Made by a program: the position numbers and the translations under genes. Shown one piece after another: positions 8,616 to 21,300 of a stretch of DNA of 64,000 bases. This stretch comes from Brachionus rotundiformis. Lineage: Eukaryota; Rotifera; Eurotatoria; Ploima; Brachionidae. Under the pieces are notes generated by a model, which did no database searches, was not told the DNA's origin, and saw only the letters and a list, made by a program, of their open reading frames with translations. The stretch is from NCBI GenBank assembly GCA_016802295.1, contig JAESIW010000138.1, positions 443,904 through 507,903 of the forward strand. Reading direction: 5' to 3'. Each line of letters opens with the position of its first letter. Position 1 is the stretch's first letter.

Positions 8616-11600
8616 TTATTTTCTTGCCTTGATTCTCTTTGATATGACATAATTTTTGATAGCTTTTTGAATTTTTCTTGCTGCCAAATCTTGTTTCTTA
8701 CGCTGCATGGTTGAATTTACTGGAACATGATCTTTTCTAATTGGAAAATGTTTCAAAAACTGTAAATCCAAACGAGTTTGCATATCATGGTACTCATCGT
8801 CTTCTTCAACCTCACCAATCGCATACTTAGCTACACCATGCAAAACGTCCAAACAATGTACAAAGTCATCTTTAGTGATTGGTACATTGAATATTGCTAA
8901 AGCTTTTTCGTTCGGTTTGGGAACTCCGAAAGGACTTTCTAGCTCAGCGACAAAATTTGACAATTCGCTTGATTTTATTAACTGGGTGGCGTATGGATCG
9001 AATTTTTGCCATATTCGGAAAAACATTTCCAAATCGTCTTGAGTAATACCATTTTCTTCAAGAGAATTTGCCAGTTCATAATTCTCTAGCAAAACTGCGA
9101 TAAACAAATTAAGTAAAATAACTCTTGTGAGAATAACAAATGTGACCAGAAACGCAATGGCCAAACCAAAGTCTCCACATCCATTTACATTATTTGGATT
9201 AAAAGTTGAGTCCATACTTTGAACATCAAAATCTGTTTGACAAGTAACACCAGGATCCGTGTTACTTATGCTTAAGCCCAATAAAAGTTCATTCCATCCT
9301 GCACCAGTGCTTATACGAAATAAAGTTATCATAGATTTTCCAAAAGTTTGGAAATTTTGTGTCTCTGTTAATCCATTTATAAGTTTTATATTTAAAAAAA
9401 AATTCATTCCAATAATTGAATAAATAAACATTATCAAAGCAAGAAGGACTCCAATATTAAATGATGCTGGTAACGAGATAATAAGAGTATATAATAATTT
9501 TCTAAGTCCCTTGGCATATTTAAAATGTCTTAGAGCTGAGCTTATTCGGAAAATTCTAATCAATCGTAGTAGATTTGGTGGTATCATTACTATTTTCATA
9601 TATGTTTCCAATGGTGCATCTGAAATTAAAAATTTTTTTTATTTAATTTAAAAAATATTTGACAGCAGTGGGATTTGAACCCACGCCAGTATACACTGAC
9701 CAGAACACACATTGCTTAAGTTTTGTTTCAAACTTGAGTCTGGCGCCTTAGACCACTCGGCCATACTGTCTTACAATAATTTAATATTTTACTTATATTT
9801 AAAACCTTTTTTACATATTTTATTTTTTAAAAATATTCTTGAATGATATTTTAGATATAAATTTTTTTATAAAACAGCTGTATATAGCTATTATTTTGAA
9901 TATTTTGAAATAATGTAAATTCTGGTCAAAATAATTCTCAACACTTACATAATATTGATAAAATATTTATAATCAAATCAAAAATATTCCAAAGATCTCT
10001 AAAAAAGTGGAGTCTGAGACCAACTATTTTGAAAATACTCTCCAGACCATACACTGTCACAAATATTGTGTTTACCACATTTATTGAATTGGTTTGAATC
10101 AATGGATTTTGATAATATCTAAAACCAACTACAAACATATTTAGAATGATTACAATAGTAATTGAAATTTCGAATTTGGGACTTGCCGCCATATCATATA
10201 CAAAACTCGTTACTTTATTCTTTTATTAAAATATTAGTAAATTAATTTTATTAATTAAACAAGAAAATACCATAGGTCTTTTCATTAATTTGTTCGGATA
10301 GACTTTTTCTATCTGATTCATGGTTTGTAGATATTTTAATTGATTCTGGGACAAAAAGATGTCAATCACACCAACTTGAAATTGTTTTTTCAAATGGTTA
10401 AAATTGTCAATAATTACAGCAATTATGAGGCGAAGTATAAACTGGGCGCCGATTAGGATAAACGCAATATAAAATATGTAAACCCATTCACTATTTCTAA
10501 CAATAGGCTGTTCTCCTACATTTGTTATATCAACGGAATCTTGCATTATTTCTATCCATCCTTATGAACTAAATTTTAGCTATCTTATTTTTCAAATTAT
10601 GGTAAACTCACCCTGGAATGTAGCAACTTGAAAAAGAGCCAAAAATCCGGCAGCCACATTATCAAAATTTATTTTTGAATTGTACCATAATGCTCCACTA
10701 GTGGCCAAGCACTCATTTTTATTCTTAACATTACCCAATTTAGCACCAGTTGATGAATCGACACATTTGTAGAATCTACCTTTGAACAAGGTAACCCCAA
10801 TAATACTAAAAATGAGCCAGAATATCATACAAACAATTAAGACATTTATTATTGATGGTATTGAATAAAATAAAGAATATATAATAGTCTTAATATAATT
10901 ATTTAATTAGTCTAAATTTAGTTTATTGAATTTTTTAAATACTTTGATTCCATTTAGTCGAGATATGGCTTTTAATGGCCTAATAGCCCTCAGGGTTCTT
11001 AAAGCTCTTAGAAAACTTAAGTTGGTATTTGAATTACTGGCACTCAAGCCGACACTAACAATCGAAACCTTAAGATAATTATTTTAAATTTTAGTAATAG
11101 ATAATTAAGGTGGATTTTTACAATAACAATTAAAAAATCAAGTAAACACCATGGATCTGTGAAATATTTTTTGATTCCAAGACCGAATATTTTAAGTATC
11201 ATTTCCAAAATAAATATTCCCGTAAATATATAATCAAATATTCTTATAATTTCTGCCTCTTGACTTCCATTTTTTAAATTTACATCTTCAAAACAAAGTG
11301 CTAAACTGCTCAAAAATATTGTCAACATAATTATAATTTCAAAAATTATATTTTCAACAATTTTTAGAGTTATTTGACGAAATTTTTTCCATATTCGATA
11401 AACCTTGTTTTCATCGTTGGCAAATTTAAAAACACTTTAAAAAAAAATTAATCACATTAACTATAATATTAATATTTACTTTTTGTAAAAAAAAATTGGT
11501 AAACATCTCTCCAGAATATTTTTTGGCTTTTTTGTGGTATTTTTTTCCTGAATTTTTTTCATATTTTCTTTCTTTTTGAGCATTTTTTTTCGGTGTCGTT

Positions 11601-14600
11601 CTTCTTCGATCATTTTGGCTTTTTCTTTATTAAGAAAAGACTCTTGACTAATGTCATTTGAGTCTAGAGAAGTTTCCAGATCATTCTCTGGACTAACTTT
11701 TTTTCTAAAACATGGTAAGCTTTCACAACATGCACAAAAACAACATGAAAATATTTTCTTGAACAAGTTCTTGAAGCGTTGAATTTCTTTCTCAATTCTT
11801 TGGTCCTTATCATTTTTTTCGAATTTCTTCAAATTTTCTGGATCAAATGCAGCCAGCAAAACAGCCAAAACCATATTTAAAATCATCAAATTACCAAAAA
11901 GAGTTATTGGATAGAAAACAATGATGCAGAGTGGACCAGCAGCAAGCCAACATTCTGTTTCTGGCTGAATTCTTTCTCCATTGAATGTTCTAAACATGAG
12001 CAAAATTGCATGCGGAACATCCAAAAAATGCCAACTAGAATAATTAAAATCTAAAATGTATTTTTATTATAACCAAAATTATCATGATTACTAAGGTGGA
12101 GATGAGCCATAATAATTTTTGTAAGAATCCTCAAAAAGTCCATTTCCAAGTACGGCAAATATAAAAATTAAAATAGTCATCACAATGATAATAAAACAAA
12201 GAGAAGGCAGAGTGCTGGCTATAATTCTCAGAATCTTTGACATTGTTTTCCAAGTTTTGGCCAATTTGAAAATACGTAACTAAAATTTAAATTAAAATAA
12301 TTAAAATGTCTAATTAGCATTTAATTTACTAGTCGGAATGTTCGAAAAACAGACAATCCGCTGATATTTGGTACAGCAAAGTCTACTATGCTCAAAGCAA
12401 TTATAATCAAGTCAAACCAATTACCACCGTCTAGAAAATACAGACGTCCTAATGCAATTATTTTAAGTATTGCCTCAATAACAAATATACCAAATACAAC
12501 CTGATTTTCAAGAATTTAAAATTAATTTTTTTTTCATTTAATAATTTTTACATAATTAGTTATATCTTGTAAGTCATCTATGCTTTTTGGTTGACCATCA
12601 TATTGGATTGCCATAACTATCGTATTGAAAACAATACAGAATGCAATAAAAAGTTCAAAATAAATATTTTCAACTATTTTGAGAAAAAAGTCTTGGACTT
12701 TTAAATATTTGAGATGGACAGGTCCTAATTTTAAACAAGGATAACAGCTTCTATCATCAGCTACCAAATCTCGTCCACGAAAATCTTGCCAAATATTCAA
12801 AATAATTAATTAATCAAAGAATAGAGTTAATTTACGTGCTGTTGGAAGTCCTTCTTCAATAATGCTATTAAATCCTCCAAGGTTTTCACTTAGTTTTATA
12901 TCCGCAATTTTAGCCACATCACTGTCATCTTTGAACTGACCATCAGTGAGCCTAGGCCAAAATCCTTCTGTTGGAACTTCCTCTGAGTCAGATTCTTCGG
13001 CACAGCTTTTTTTCTCGCCAGATTTTTTCTTTTTATCAAGTTCTTCCAATTCTTTTTGCCGTTCAGCCATTTTTGCCTTCAGTGTCTTAAAATCAAAAAC
13101 CAACTCTTTTTCAGCTTCGTCTTGTTTCTAAATAAAAAAATCACATAAAAAATATTTAATAAATTTTTTGGGACCAAACCATTGCAGCTATTTTCACTTC
13201 AGTATAATAAGCTATTGCCACAACCGGAAATGTTAAATTAACCAAATAAAAAGCTCCAGCAAATACGATTACAATAAAATAGACCACGTTCCAAATGCCC
13301 GATGTATCCAAAACAGTTTGGTAAACATCGTCCCAATAGTCAAGTGTGAATATTTGAAATGTAAGCATCATGGAAAAACCAAAATTGTCAAAATGCTTTG
13401 TTCCATATCTAGGATTTTGGCCGATTCCACTTAAGCATGTATAACCTGCTGGACAAGATCTACCTTCATTTGACGCTGAACCATTCGCGCAAGGCAGCCA
13501 AGTGTTTGATCCACTTGTGTCAAAGTACCAATTAGCTTCATTTCGAATCCAATCAGAGTATGCAAATGAATTACCCGTGTATGTTTTGACACATTTATGG
13601 CTAAATTTTCCTTGATAAGCTTGAAGATTGAACAAAGCAAAGATGGCACATAATAAACCCATCAAACCGATGACTTGTAAAAACATTGGTAGCGCTCTTA
13701 GGATAGAACTTACCACAATTTTTAAACCTGTAATAATATTCACAGTTTTGAGAACTCTCAAGACCCTAAAAGCTCTCAATGCAGATAAATTTACCGTCGA
13801 TCCAACAACTGCTGCATTTACTATTATTGTCACCCAAGAGATAATCAATATCACAAAATCTAAAATATTCCATGGATCACGGATATAAGTGTATGGGTTT
13901 AGACAAAAGCCTCTTGCAAGTATTTTCAAAATTGCTTCAATTGTATAAATAGAATTGAAAACATATCTTTTAATTTAAATAAAAATAATTATTTGACTAT
14001 ATAAAAGTATTTACTCGCTAATGCTTGCTTGGCTGGCCTCCAAAGGAATGGCAAGAATTATTAAATTAACCAAGATGGTCAAGATCATAAACCAGTCAAA
14101 AAATCTTCAATCAAAATTAAATTATGAAAAAAAAAAATTTTTCAGTCTTACTGCCAAGTGATTAGCCAAATTAAAAATCTTCTAAATTTATTAAAAGGTG
14201 ATAGGAAAAATAAAGAATTAGTTGAGGAGAATCTTGAAATAATTGGTTTTGTAAAACGTTTTGACAAAACAACAAAAGACTAAATATAATAATTAGAGTT
14301 TGATGGTAAACTTTTTTTAATTATTACTTGCTGAGTTTTATTAATATAAGGATCAATCTCAATTGCTGGTCGTTGGTATATTTTTCTTGGAATTAATCCT
14401 AATCTAATTGGAACTTGACTTCCTTCGGTAAGCTGAGGATCACTGTCATCAAAATCTTCATACAAATCATCATCCTCGTTTTCACCAGAATCTGTCTCGT
14501 AAATTATTTCACCATCAACTATCTTCTCACGCATCATAATTTGTTTAGATTCAGCTTCCTTAATGCGTTTTTTTCTTTCAGCTCGCATTTCTTCAAAGCG

Positions 14601-14717
14601 AGCAAGAAGATTTGGACTAAGAAGCCTGAAAACTTCACCTTCTTCATCCTCCTCAAGACAAGCGACCTCTCTTTTGGGCGATATAATTTCCTTAAATCGC
14701 TTAAAAAAACTTGCCAT
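8616..14717 (-). CDS. Four-domain voltage-gated sodium-channel-like alpha subunit with a DEQA pore
   Basis: Exons (minus strand, 5' to 3'): 14328-14717, 14152-14279, 14015-14104, 13180-13966, 12836-13127, 12552-12784, 12330-12500, 12092-12279, 11480-12034, 11122-11434, 10943-11068, 10612-10888, 10271-10560, 9949-10219, 8616-9619. The sum is 5115 nt, or 1704 aa. Four repeats of six segments are present with arginine-rich S4s. Filter positions are DI TLDYWDD (D), DII NGERIQ (E), DIII TFQGWIEIM (Q, across a splice join), and DIV TGAGWNE (A). Known filters are DEKA (Nav1), DEEA (Nav2) and EEEE (Cav); DEQA is none of these. The DIII-DIV linker carries IDIFLSQ, matching the IFM inactivation particle as IFL. 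An IQ-like basic tail follows DIV. The channel should act at the plasma membrane in excitability; its ion preference cannot be told from sequence. It is convergent with LRRK. Start ATG 14717 was chosen because MASFFKRF begins the conserved N-terminal region. Confidence 0.9.
9661..9770 (-). tRNA. tRNA-Leu(CAA) with an intron
   Basis: Read on the minus strand, GACAGTA pairs with a 3' TGCTGTC-type acceptor arm. D-arm GGCCGAGTGGTCTAAGGC and T-arm GGGTTCAAATCCC are typical, with a long variable arm as in tRNA-Leu. The anticodon stem is CCAGA/TCTGG with CAA in the loop. About 27 extra bases follow the anticodon, the usual intron site of tRNA-Leu(CAA). A T-run follows the gene as a Pol III terminator. 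It lies in the 329-bp intron 9620-9948 of the sodium-channel gene, on the same strand. Confidence 0.95.
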
Positions 14718-16147
14718 TCTTACTTTAACAAAGAAAATTAAAAACAAGTGTGGATATATTTTGTTTGGAAAACAAGGATTAAACCTGTTTTGTCTACAGT
14801 ACCATGGTAATTTTCAATTTAGGATTTAAATTTTTTTTATAGAGATTCATCATGTTTTTTTAAAGGATGCCATTTCAAATGGATATTTTATTTAATTAAT
14901 TTTTATTTGTCCTTGCGTAAGAAATTCGAAGCCTTGGTATAATTGAAATTTTCAAATTAATTAAAAAATTATTTTAAAAATTTCTTTAAATTTTAAATAT
15001 TTATATCCATTCAAATCATATTGATTATTGATTACATAAATATTTCCAAATTTGGAAAATAAACTTCAAGTTTTAAATCAATTTTTGCGATGATTTTGAA
15101 TTCTTTATATTAAGCAAATAATAAAAAAGTATTCTTATAATTAATTATGTATAGTTTGTGCAATTATTGATCTAAAATAAAATGATTACCTAAATTATGT
15201 ACTTTTAAATTGTTTATAGATTATAAATAATTTTTTCCAAAAGCTTTTTTAGAAATTGGTTAAAAATATGCTTATTTTAAACAAATGATTTTGAATTTTG
15301 ATACAATAAAATTGATAAAATCGAACCATTTGACGAATATGAATGAAAGATAAAAATTTTTTATTTAACACTAGAAAGCTCGACCAAAAAATAACAAAAA
15401 TTTAAAAACTAATTTTTAAAAAAACTATCATAAAATAGCAACATTTTTTTTTGATATTCAATAAAGTCTCCATAAATCTATTAAATAAAATACTGAATAT
15501 TAAATTCTGTTTCTGCATTCAAAAAATATTGAGATTTGAAATTTAAAAAAATGGGTCTAAAAAACCCGCCGGGTCTTCTAGTGTTAAGGACATTTATCAA
15601 TAAATTTTATTCAATAGAATATTTAATTTTCTCATCAATTTTTAGTTAGAATTAAGAAATTATCATTAAATAAAATTTCGTATTTTTAATTCATTTTTAC
15701 ATTGATAAAAACAAAATTTAATTTTTTCTTCAACGAAAGCCATCTTGGGACTTCTTGGGATTCAAAATTCTCTAACGAGATGGCTTGAATTCAGTTACCA
15801 TAGTTTCAGAAAAAAAAATCATTAATCTTTTGTAAAAAATATCAATTAAAGTTTTTAATTTTAGTTTTAATTGAAAAAAAAATTAAAAATACTTTTTAAT
15901 CAAGTTAATTATTTGGATTGGTTAAATATGAACAAAAAAAAACAAATAAACCATATTAAATAAAAATAATTTACAAAATATAAAAGACTAGTTTAATGCT
16001 GAAAACAGTTAAATACCGGTAAGATTTTTTTACAGGAAAAATTTTTTATTTATTTTTAATTTATCAGTCGACGCCATCTAAGCTGATTTTTTTCATCCAA
16101 AACTTTTCTTTTCCTATTCTTAATTTAATTAAAAATCAATGAAAAAA
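14718..16147. other. Intergenic between sodium channel and Kv2
   Basis: AT-rich DNA containing the channel's 5' region and the Kv2 3' region (both genes on the minus strand). Apart from the MITE at 15365-15587 I see no gene. Confidence 0.7.
15365..15587. mobile_element. piggyBac-like MITE flanked by TTAA
   Basis: TTAA at 15365-15368 is followed by CACTAGAAAGCTCG. The other end reads CGGGTCTTCTAGTG followed by TTAA at 15584-15587. The ends are inverted copies (CACTAGAA, then similar bases). TTAA target sites and termini like CCCTAGAAAG are characteristic of piggyBac transposons. The 215-bp interior has no coding capacity, so it would be a non-autonomous copy. Confidence 0.6.
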
Positions 16148-18354
16148 TTAAACTTGTTTTGAATTTTGAGCATTAGCGTTATATTCTGATGAACTTCGAG
16201 GTAAAATTTTATTAACTACTTCATGGCTACGCTTGAGAACTACTGCCATTGTACTTAAATTGGTTACATTTAAACCATTTTGTTTTTTTTGTTCATTCTT
16301 AATTTCTTTGAGCTTGTTCTTGACCATTTTTATCTCTTGTTTGTTGTTGACAAGACCGCTGTTATTCTCATAATTGACTGGATCAAAAGATGGTAAACTT
16401 TTGGCGAAGTTACTTTTCGATTCACAGCAAGCTGATTTGGTATTTGTAGAATCGTCTTCGAAGGTGATTATACGCGGAATCTCTTTTACCTCGCATGTAT
16501 TCTGATTAGAAATTTTGACACCAGGCGCATTGCTGAAATTTTTAGAATTTTTTTTCAGCAAAAATGATTGATCTGATGAAATTGGTGATATGTTAGCATT
16601 TGGTGATGGAGGGGGAGTATCCAATTTTTCCAAGTTATTATCTTTCACCAATAGATTATGTTTGTTTTTTTTCCCATAATTACTGACCATGCTAGTTTTT
16701 ATAGGTATATTTGGCAAAGTTTTGGTCTTAATTAAGTGATTATTGACCGAAACAAGACTGCCACTGAGCCTGGCTTTAATTAGCTCTTCTTTCCGCTTCA
16801 AAGCCTTTTCTTTTCTTGTTTGTTCCTTGTAGAAATCAGCAAAATTATTTACAATGATCGGAATCGGCAGTGCTATCACTAAGACACCGCAAATGCAACA
16901 AATGCTGCCGACAATTTTACCGGGTAGAGTTATAGGATAGATGTCACCATATCCTACTGTTGTCATGGTGATTGATGCCCACCAAAACGCGGCCGGTATT
17001 GAGGTAAATTTTGTCTGATACTCTTCTTTTTCGGCGAAATATGCCAAGCTGGAAAAGAGCAGAATTCCAATCGCCATAAAAGTCATTAGCAAGCCTAGCT
17101 CTTTGTAGCTTTGTTTGAGAGTGTAGCCCAAAGACTGGAGACCAGTCGAGTGACGGGCTAGCTTAAGTACACGCAAAATTCTCAATACTCTAAATACTTG
17201 GATCAGTCTACGAGCGTTATTAAAATTCTCGTACCGCTGATTAAGAACAAATAAGGACACATAATAAGGCAATATGGCCACAAAGTCAATAAAATTTAAA
17301 GGACTTTTGAGAAATTTTATTTTATTAGGTGATGACCAAAATCTTAGCACAAGTTCCAAAGTGAACCATATCATACATACAGCTTCTACTGATTCCAAAT
17401 GTGGATTATCTGCAAGAGTGTAATTCACATTGTTTATGGTCAAAATATTGCCGTGATTTAAATTTGGATTGAGTATCATTTCGGTTATATTATGTGTCGA
17501 GTTTATAAATTTTACTTTTGGAACGTGTGTAGGCACTGGAACTTTGGTCTGTAGTTCAGGTATTGTGTTCAGGGTTAAAGCAATAGATGATACGACAATA
17601 AAAAATATGGACAAAATGGCAATTATCTTTTAAATAAAATTTAATTAAAAAAATAAAAATTGTTTTTTATTAGAATTTTAATCTTTACTCTAGCTGCTTT
17701 TGAGGTTTGCGGCTTTTCCATTAAATCCCAGACTTTTTTCCTCAAAAGAGGACAACAACATCCGAAATCCTCTTCAATAATCCTTTCGCGCAAAAGTTCT
17801 TCCTCCTTGCGCATTTCTTCCATCACAAGCTCTTTTCTCTGATAGTATTTGTGCTGACAACAAGGCTCCAAATAGAACTCATGTATTCCCCAATATTCCA
17901 AGTCGTCATGAAACGACAACACACACACATCCTCTACTAGATGCAATTTACCAGTTCGGTAAAAATTTACCACAGACGCGAATGAACGCGAGCTCCGATC
18001 AAAAAAGAACTCGTTCTCATTCGGATCATAGTCATCACAAAGTTCTTGAATTTCTTCAAAATCTTTGGCAAACCGAAGCTTGCCAAGTCGAGTTTTTGGC
18101 AATCGCTCTAATGATTTCCAAAGCATTTCGTGCCTAACACCACCTACATTAATGATTACTCTATTTTGATTGCCGTGAAAATGAGTTGTTTGTGTCTCTT
18201 CATTTTGATATTCATCATCACCGGACTCGGTATAGTAGTCGGCAAAGTTAGACGCTTTGGAAGAATCGTATCCGTAAGATTCATTGAGCTGAAAATTGGC
18301 TGACTTGTCCGCGGATGAAGACTTTTGATTTCCAAGGGTGATCATTTTAGTCAT
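16148..18354 (-). CDS. Shab: Kv2/Shab-type voltage-gated potassium channel
   Basis: Two exons, 17689-18354 and 16148-17626, with a 62-bp intron; 714 aa. A T1 tetramerisation domain (RVIINVGGVRHEM) begins near residue 65. S1 starts at about 223, directly across the splice join (EKPQTSKAAR then IIAILSIFF, as in Shab proteins). S4 near 361-380 has evenly spaced Arg/Lys (RVLRILRVLKLAR). The filter TVGYGD is at about 445-450, followed by the S6 PIP hinge at about 476-478 (LVIALPIPIIVNNF). The segment after S6 (FYKEQTRKEKALKRKEE, then LSGSLVSVN) is diagnostic of Kv2. The long, Ser/Asn-rich cytoplasmic tail is divergent. Kv2 channels give delayed-rectifier current in neurons and muscle. It lies upstream of, and on the same strand as, the sodium-channel gene. 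Confidence 0.95.
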
Positions 18355-21300
18355 ATGATAAAATTTGCCAAAAATTTCTCAATTTGTTTATATATTCCAT
18401 TTGTTCGCCTTTCAAGACAAACTTTCACATACAAATTAATTCAAAAATTCTAATTAGTTTAAAATTTTATTAATAAAAGAATTTTTAGATTATTTTATTC
18501 AAAAATATGAAAAAAAATTAATCTTGCTATCCTCATAATATCTAACAAAAGTATTAATAATTTTGCCTTATTGAAAATTATGCCTATTCACAATATTTAA
18601 GAACAAATACCTGAGAATTATTAAGAAATTTGTAGATTATTCTAAGCCCTGACTAATAACAAGATATTTTGTATTCAAATTACTCGCTAGACAACAATTA
18701 CACAAGTATAATGATACTTTAAGGGACTTGAGGTTAAGCGTTTTAGGCGGCTTAATTTTCTCTTGCCTAATAGGTGCCAAAAATGCCTCTGAATGAGAGC
18801 TAATTCTTTTTCAGAGCCTTAATGCAATAAATTGCTTTAATTTCATTTGAAAAATTAATCACCATTAAATCTATATAAATCATTAAAATAGATTATAAAA
18901 AATATGATGAAAAGATGAATCAAACAAAAAAATAGAAATAAATTATTTAAGAAAATGAAGAAAAAAGAATCAATAACACTGGTGTATGAGAAATAAAATA
19001 TTTATTTTTTAATACACTTTCAGAATCAATTGTTTGAAATTTATTTATTAGGAAAATTTTGTTTGATAATGATTACTGAATTAGAAACAAAAGCCATGAA
19101 CGAGTAAAGAGCCCCGCATGAATTATCCCTATCAAAATCAAACCAATGCAAGCATTTCCCATATCTCATATCAAAAATAAAGAATGGTAAAAGCAAATAA
19201 ATTTTTGTTCTCCATATAATCAAATTAAAACCAAATTTATTAGAACACGGATGTTGGTTATTAATCATAGTTTTAATTTGATTCTTCCTCTAAACTAATA
19301 ATGTAATTTTTTCATTAAAAATTCTCAAGACGCCCGTATTATACGGGCACGTTCTATTAATTTATTGACAATTTAATTACGCTTGTATTGCTTTAAAACA
19401 TAATGGCTTCATTTCTTGACAATCAATTAAAATACTTGAGAATACTTAAAACTTTGTCCATAACTTAGTAGATAATTTGCCAACAAAAAATATAAAATTA
19501 ACTAATTTAAATTAAAAACGCATTTAAGCTTTTATTGCCAATTTATTTGAATATCTGCAGAGCATTGATTTGAAATTTAATAAGTTTTAAAGCAGATTTT
19601 TAGATGTACAAAAATAAATAAGTGTTTATTTAACATGATTCTCTTTAAAAAATAATGTGATACCAATACCTAGAATCTATAATTACTTAGGCTGAGTGAT
19701 TTTTCTTGGTTTAAAACCACCATTTAAGAAAAAAAAGCTAAAATTATACTTAACTTGAACTTAATTAAATTTCTTAATTGGAAACTCTTTACCAAAGGAA
19801 TAAGGCTAAAACTTTAATTAAAAAAAAGTATTTTAATCTTTATGCTGGAAACTTAATCTTGAAAAATTATTTCCGACCATCAAAAAGGAACAAAATTGAA
19901 TTTAATTTTCTAGTTTGTCGAACAATAATCAAAGAGTCTACTATCCGGGAATAAGTTTTCAAGCTTAATCTAATCTTAACTGAATACCTGATATTTTGAA
20001 ATTTAACTGAAAATTATTTTTACAAAATTGCATAACTTTATTTGTATAAGATAATATTGATTTCTTTATTTTTTCTTTTCATCAGTTTAAAAAAAATATT
20101 TGTTTGTGCATAAAATAAACAGGAACAAGAATGCTCAATGATTGTTTTTAATATGAGGAAATGGAACTAAATGTTTCCAATTGTTTGGAATAAATTAAAT
20201 TTCTGACCCAACTTTGGACCTGTCTATTGATGAACGCTCTCAATTCATAAAATTATTTATTTAAATTTATGAATTAGAATACAATGAATAGAATAACATA
20301 TTATTAAAGGTGTTGATACAAACAAGAGTTAATCTTTATTTTTTATTTTTGGCAGATAAACGGGTTTTTATACAAATATTATAGACATAAAACTCCTACA
20401 ACTAAAATTGGATTTGAAATTCAAATCGAGTTCCTTGAAGAACTAATTATTAAGATGTAAAGACTAATTTGTAGCTGTTGTTGCTAATTCGCGTTGTTTG
20501 CTCGGCTAATGTTATAAAATCGACTAAAACTTGTTTCTTAATTTAAGAACTAACATCTGTTAATTTTTTGGTAAAGCATTATATTCTAAGTATTTCGCTT
20601 TTTTTTAAGATAGCTCAACTGAATATTACCAAAGTTTTCTGTTAAGTTTTGTTTTTGGTAAAATTAGCTATTTTAACCTCCCTCAACATCTTTTGCAATC
20701 AAATGAAATTTAATATTTTAATTTTTTTCAGCTAATTTAAAATTTGGGAAAAAAATTTGGTATCAACTACTTTTGTTCTATCTATGTATCTTTACCTAGA
20801 TAAATATGTTTTCTAGATATTCTTAAAGAAAAAAAGTATTTTTTTTTTTCGAATGTTTGTGCTAAAAAAATTGGCAAATCGATTAACTCTTGGCAAATCT
20901 AATTCATGGTCCTCTAGGAGTTCAATAAATACACGCACTAGACTCTATCTTGCATAATTTTTTTATACTGCTTAATACAATTTATAATGTTCTCTAGAAA
21001 TGAACTAACTAAATATAAAACTTTTTTACCATTGAATAAATTTCTATGTCAAAACTAATTATTAAACTGATAGATGACAAAAGAATTCTCTGACGACGCT
21101 CTTTAATTAGAAGCTTATGTTAAATTTGTTACTTTATCTAAAATAAATGCCAATTTGTTCGAATTGAATTTTTATAGTTTTATCTGTATATAAATAGAAA
21201 TAAATAAAAATATGAAATGAACTATTTTTTGATATAAAATTAAATTAATGTCTAAAATTGTAGCTAATTAGTTTAATAAACTTGATTATGATTTTTTTGT

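Noticed and set aside
10592..10620. Domain III filter reading as Glu (TFQGEFTII), which would make a DEEA Nav2 channel.
   Set aside because: That reading runs into the 51-bp intron. The spliced exon restores TFQGWIEIM, matching the family, with Gln at the lysine position and Glu only as an artefact of intron read-through.
14280..14327. TAG ending the first sodium-channel exon as a real stop, and a 30-bp micro-exon at 14152-14181.
   Set aside because: The TAG lies in a 48-bp intron (14280-14327), and the sequence 14152-14279 is continuous coding that matches the conserved SPFN-type N-terminal region, so there is no micro-exon.
19041..19268. 75-codon open stretch in the gene-poor block as a small gene.
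   Set aside because: No family motif, no clear start context and no partner exon; one such stretch is expected by chance in 8.7 kb.
19332..19348. Hairpin GCCCGTATTATACGGGC as a terminator or regulatory element.
   Set aside because: A 7-bp stem alone in a eukaryotic non-coding region supports no function; there is no neighbouring gene end.
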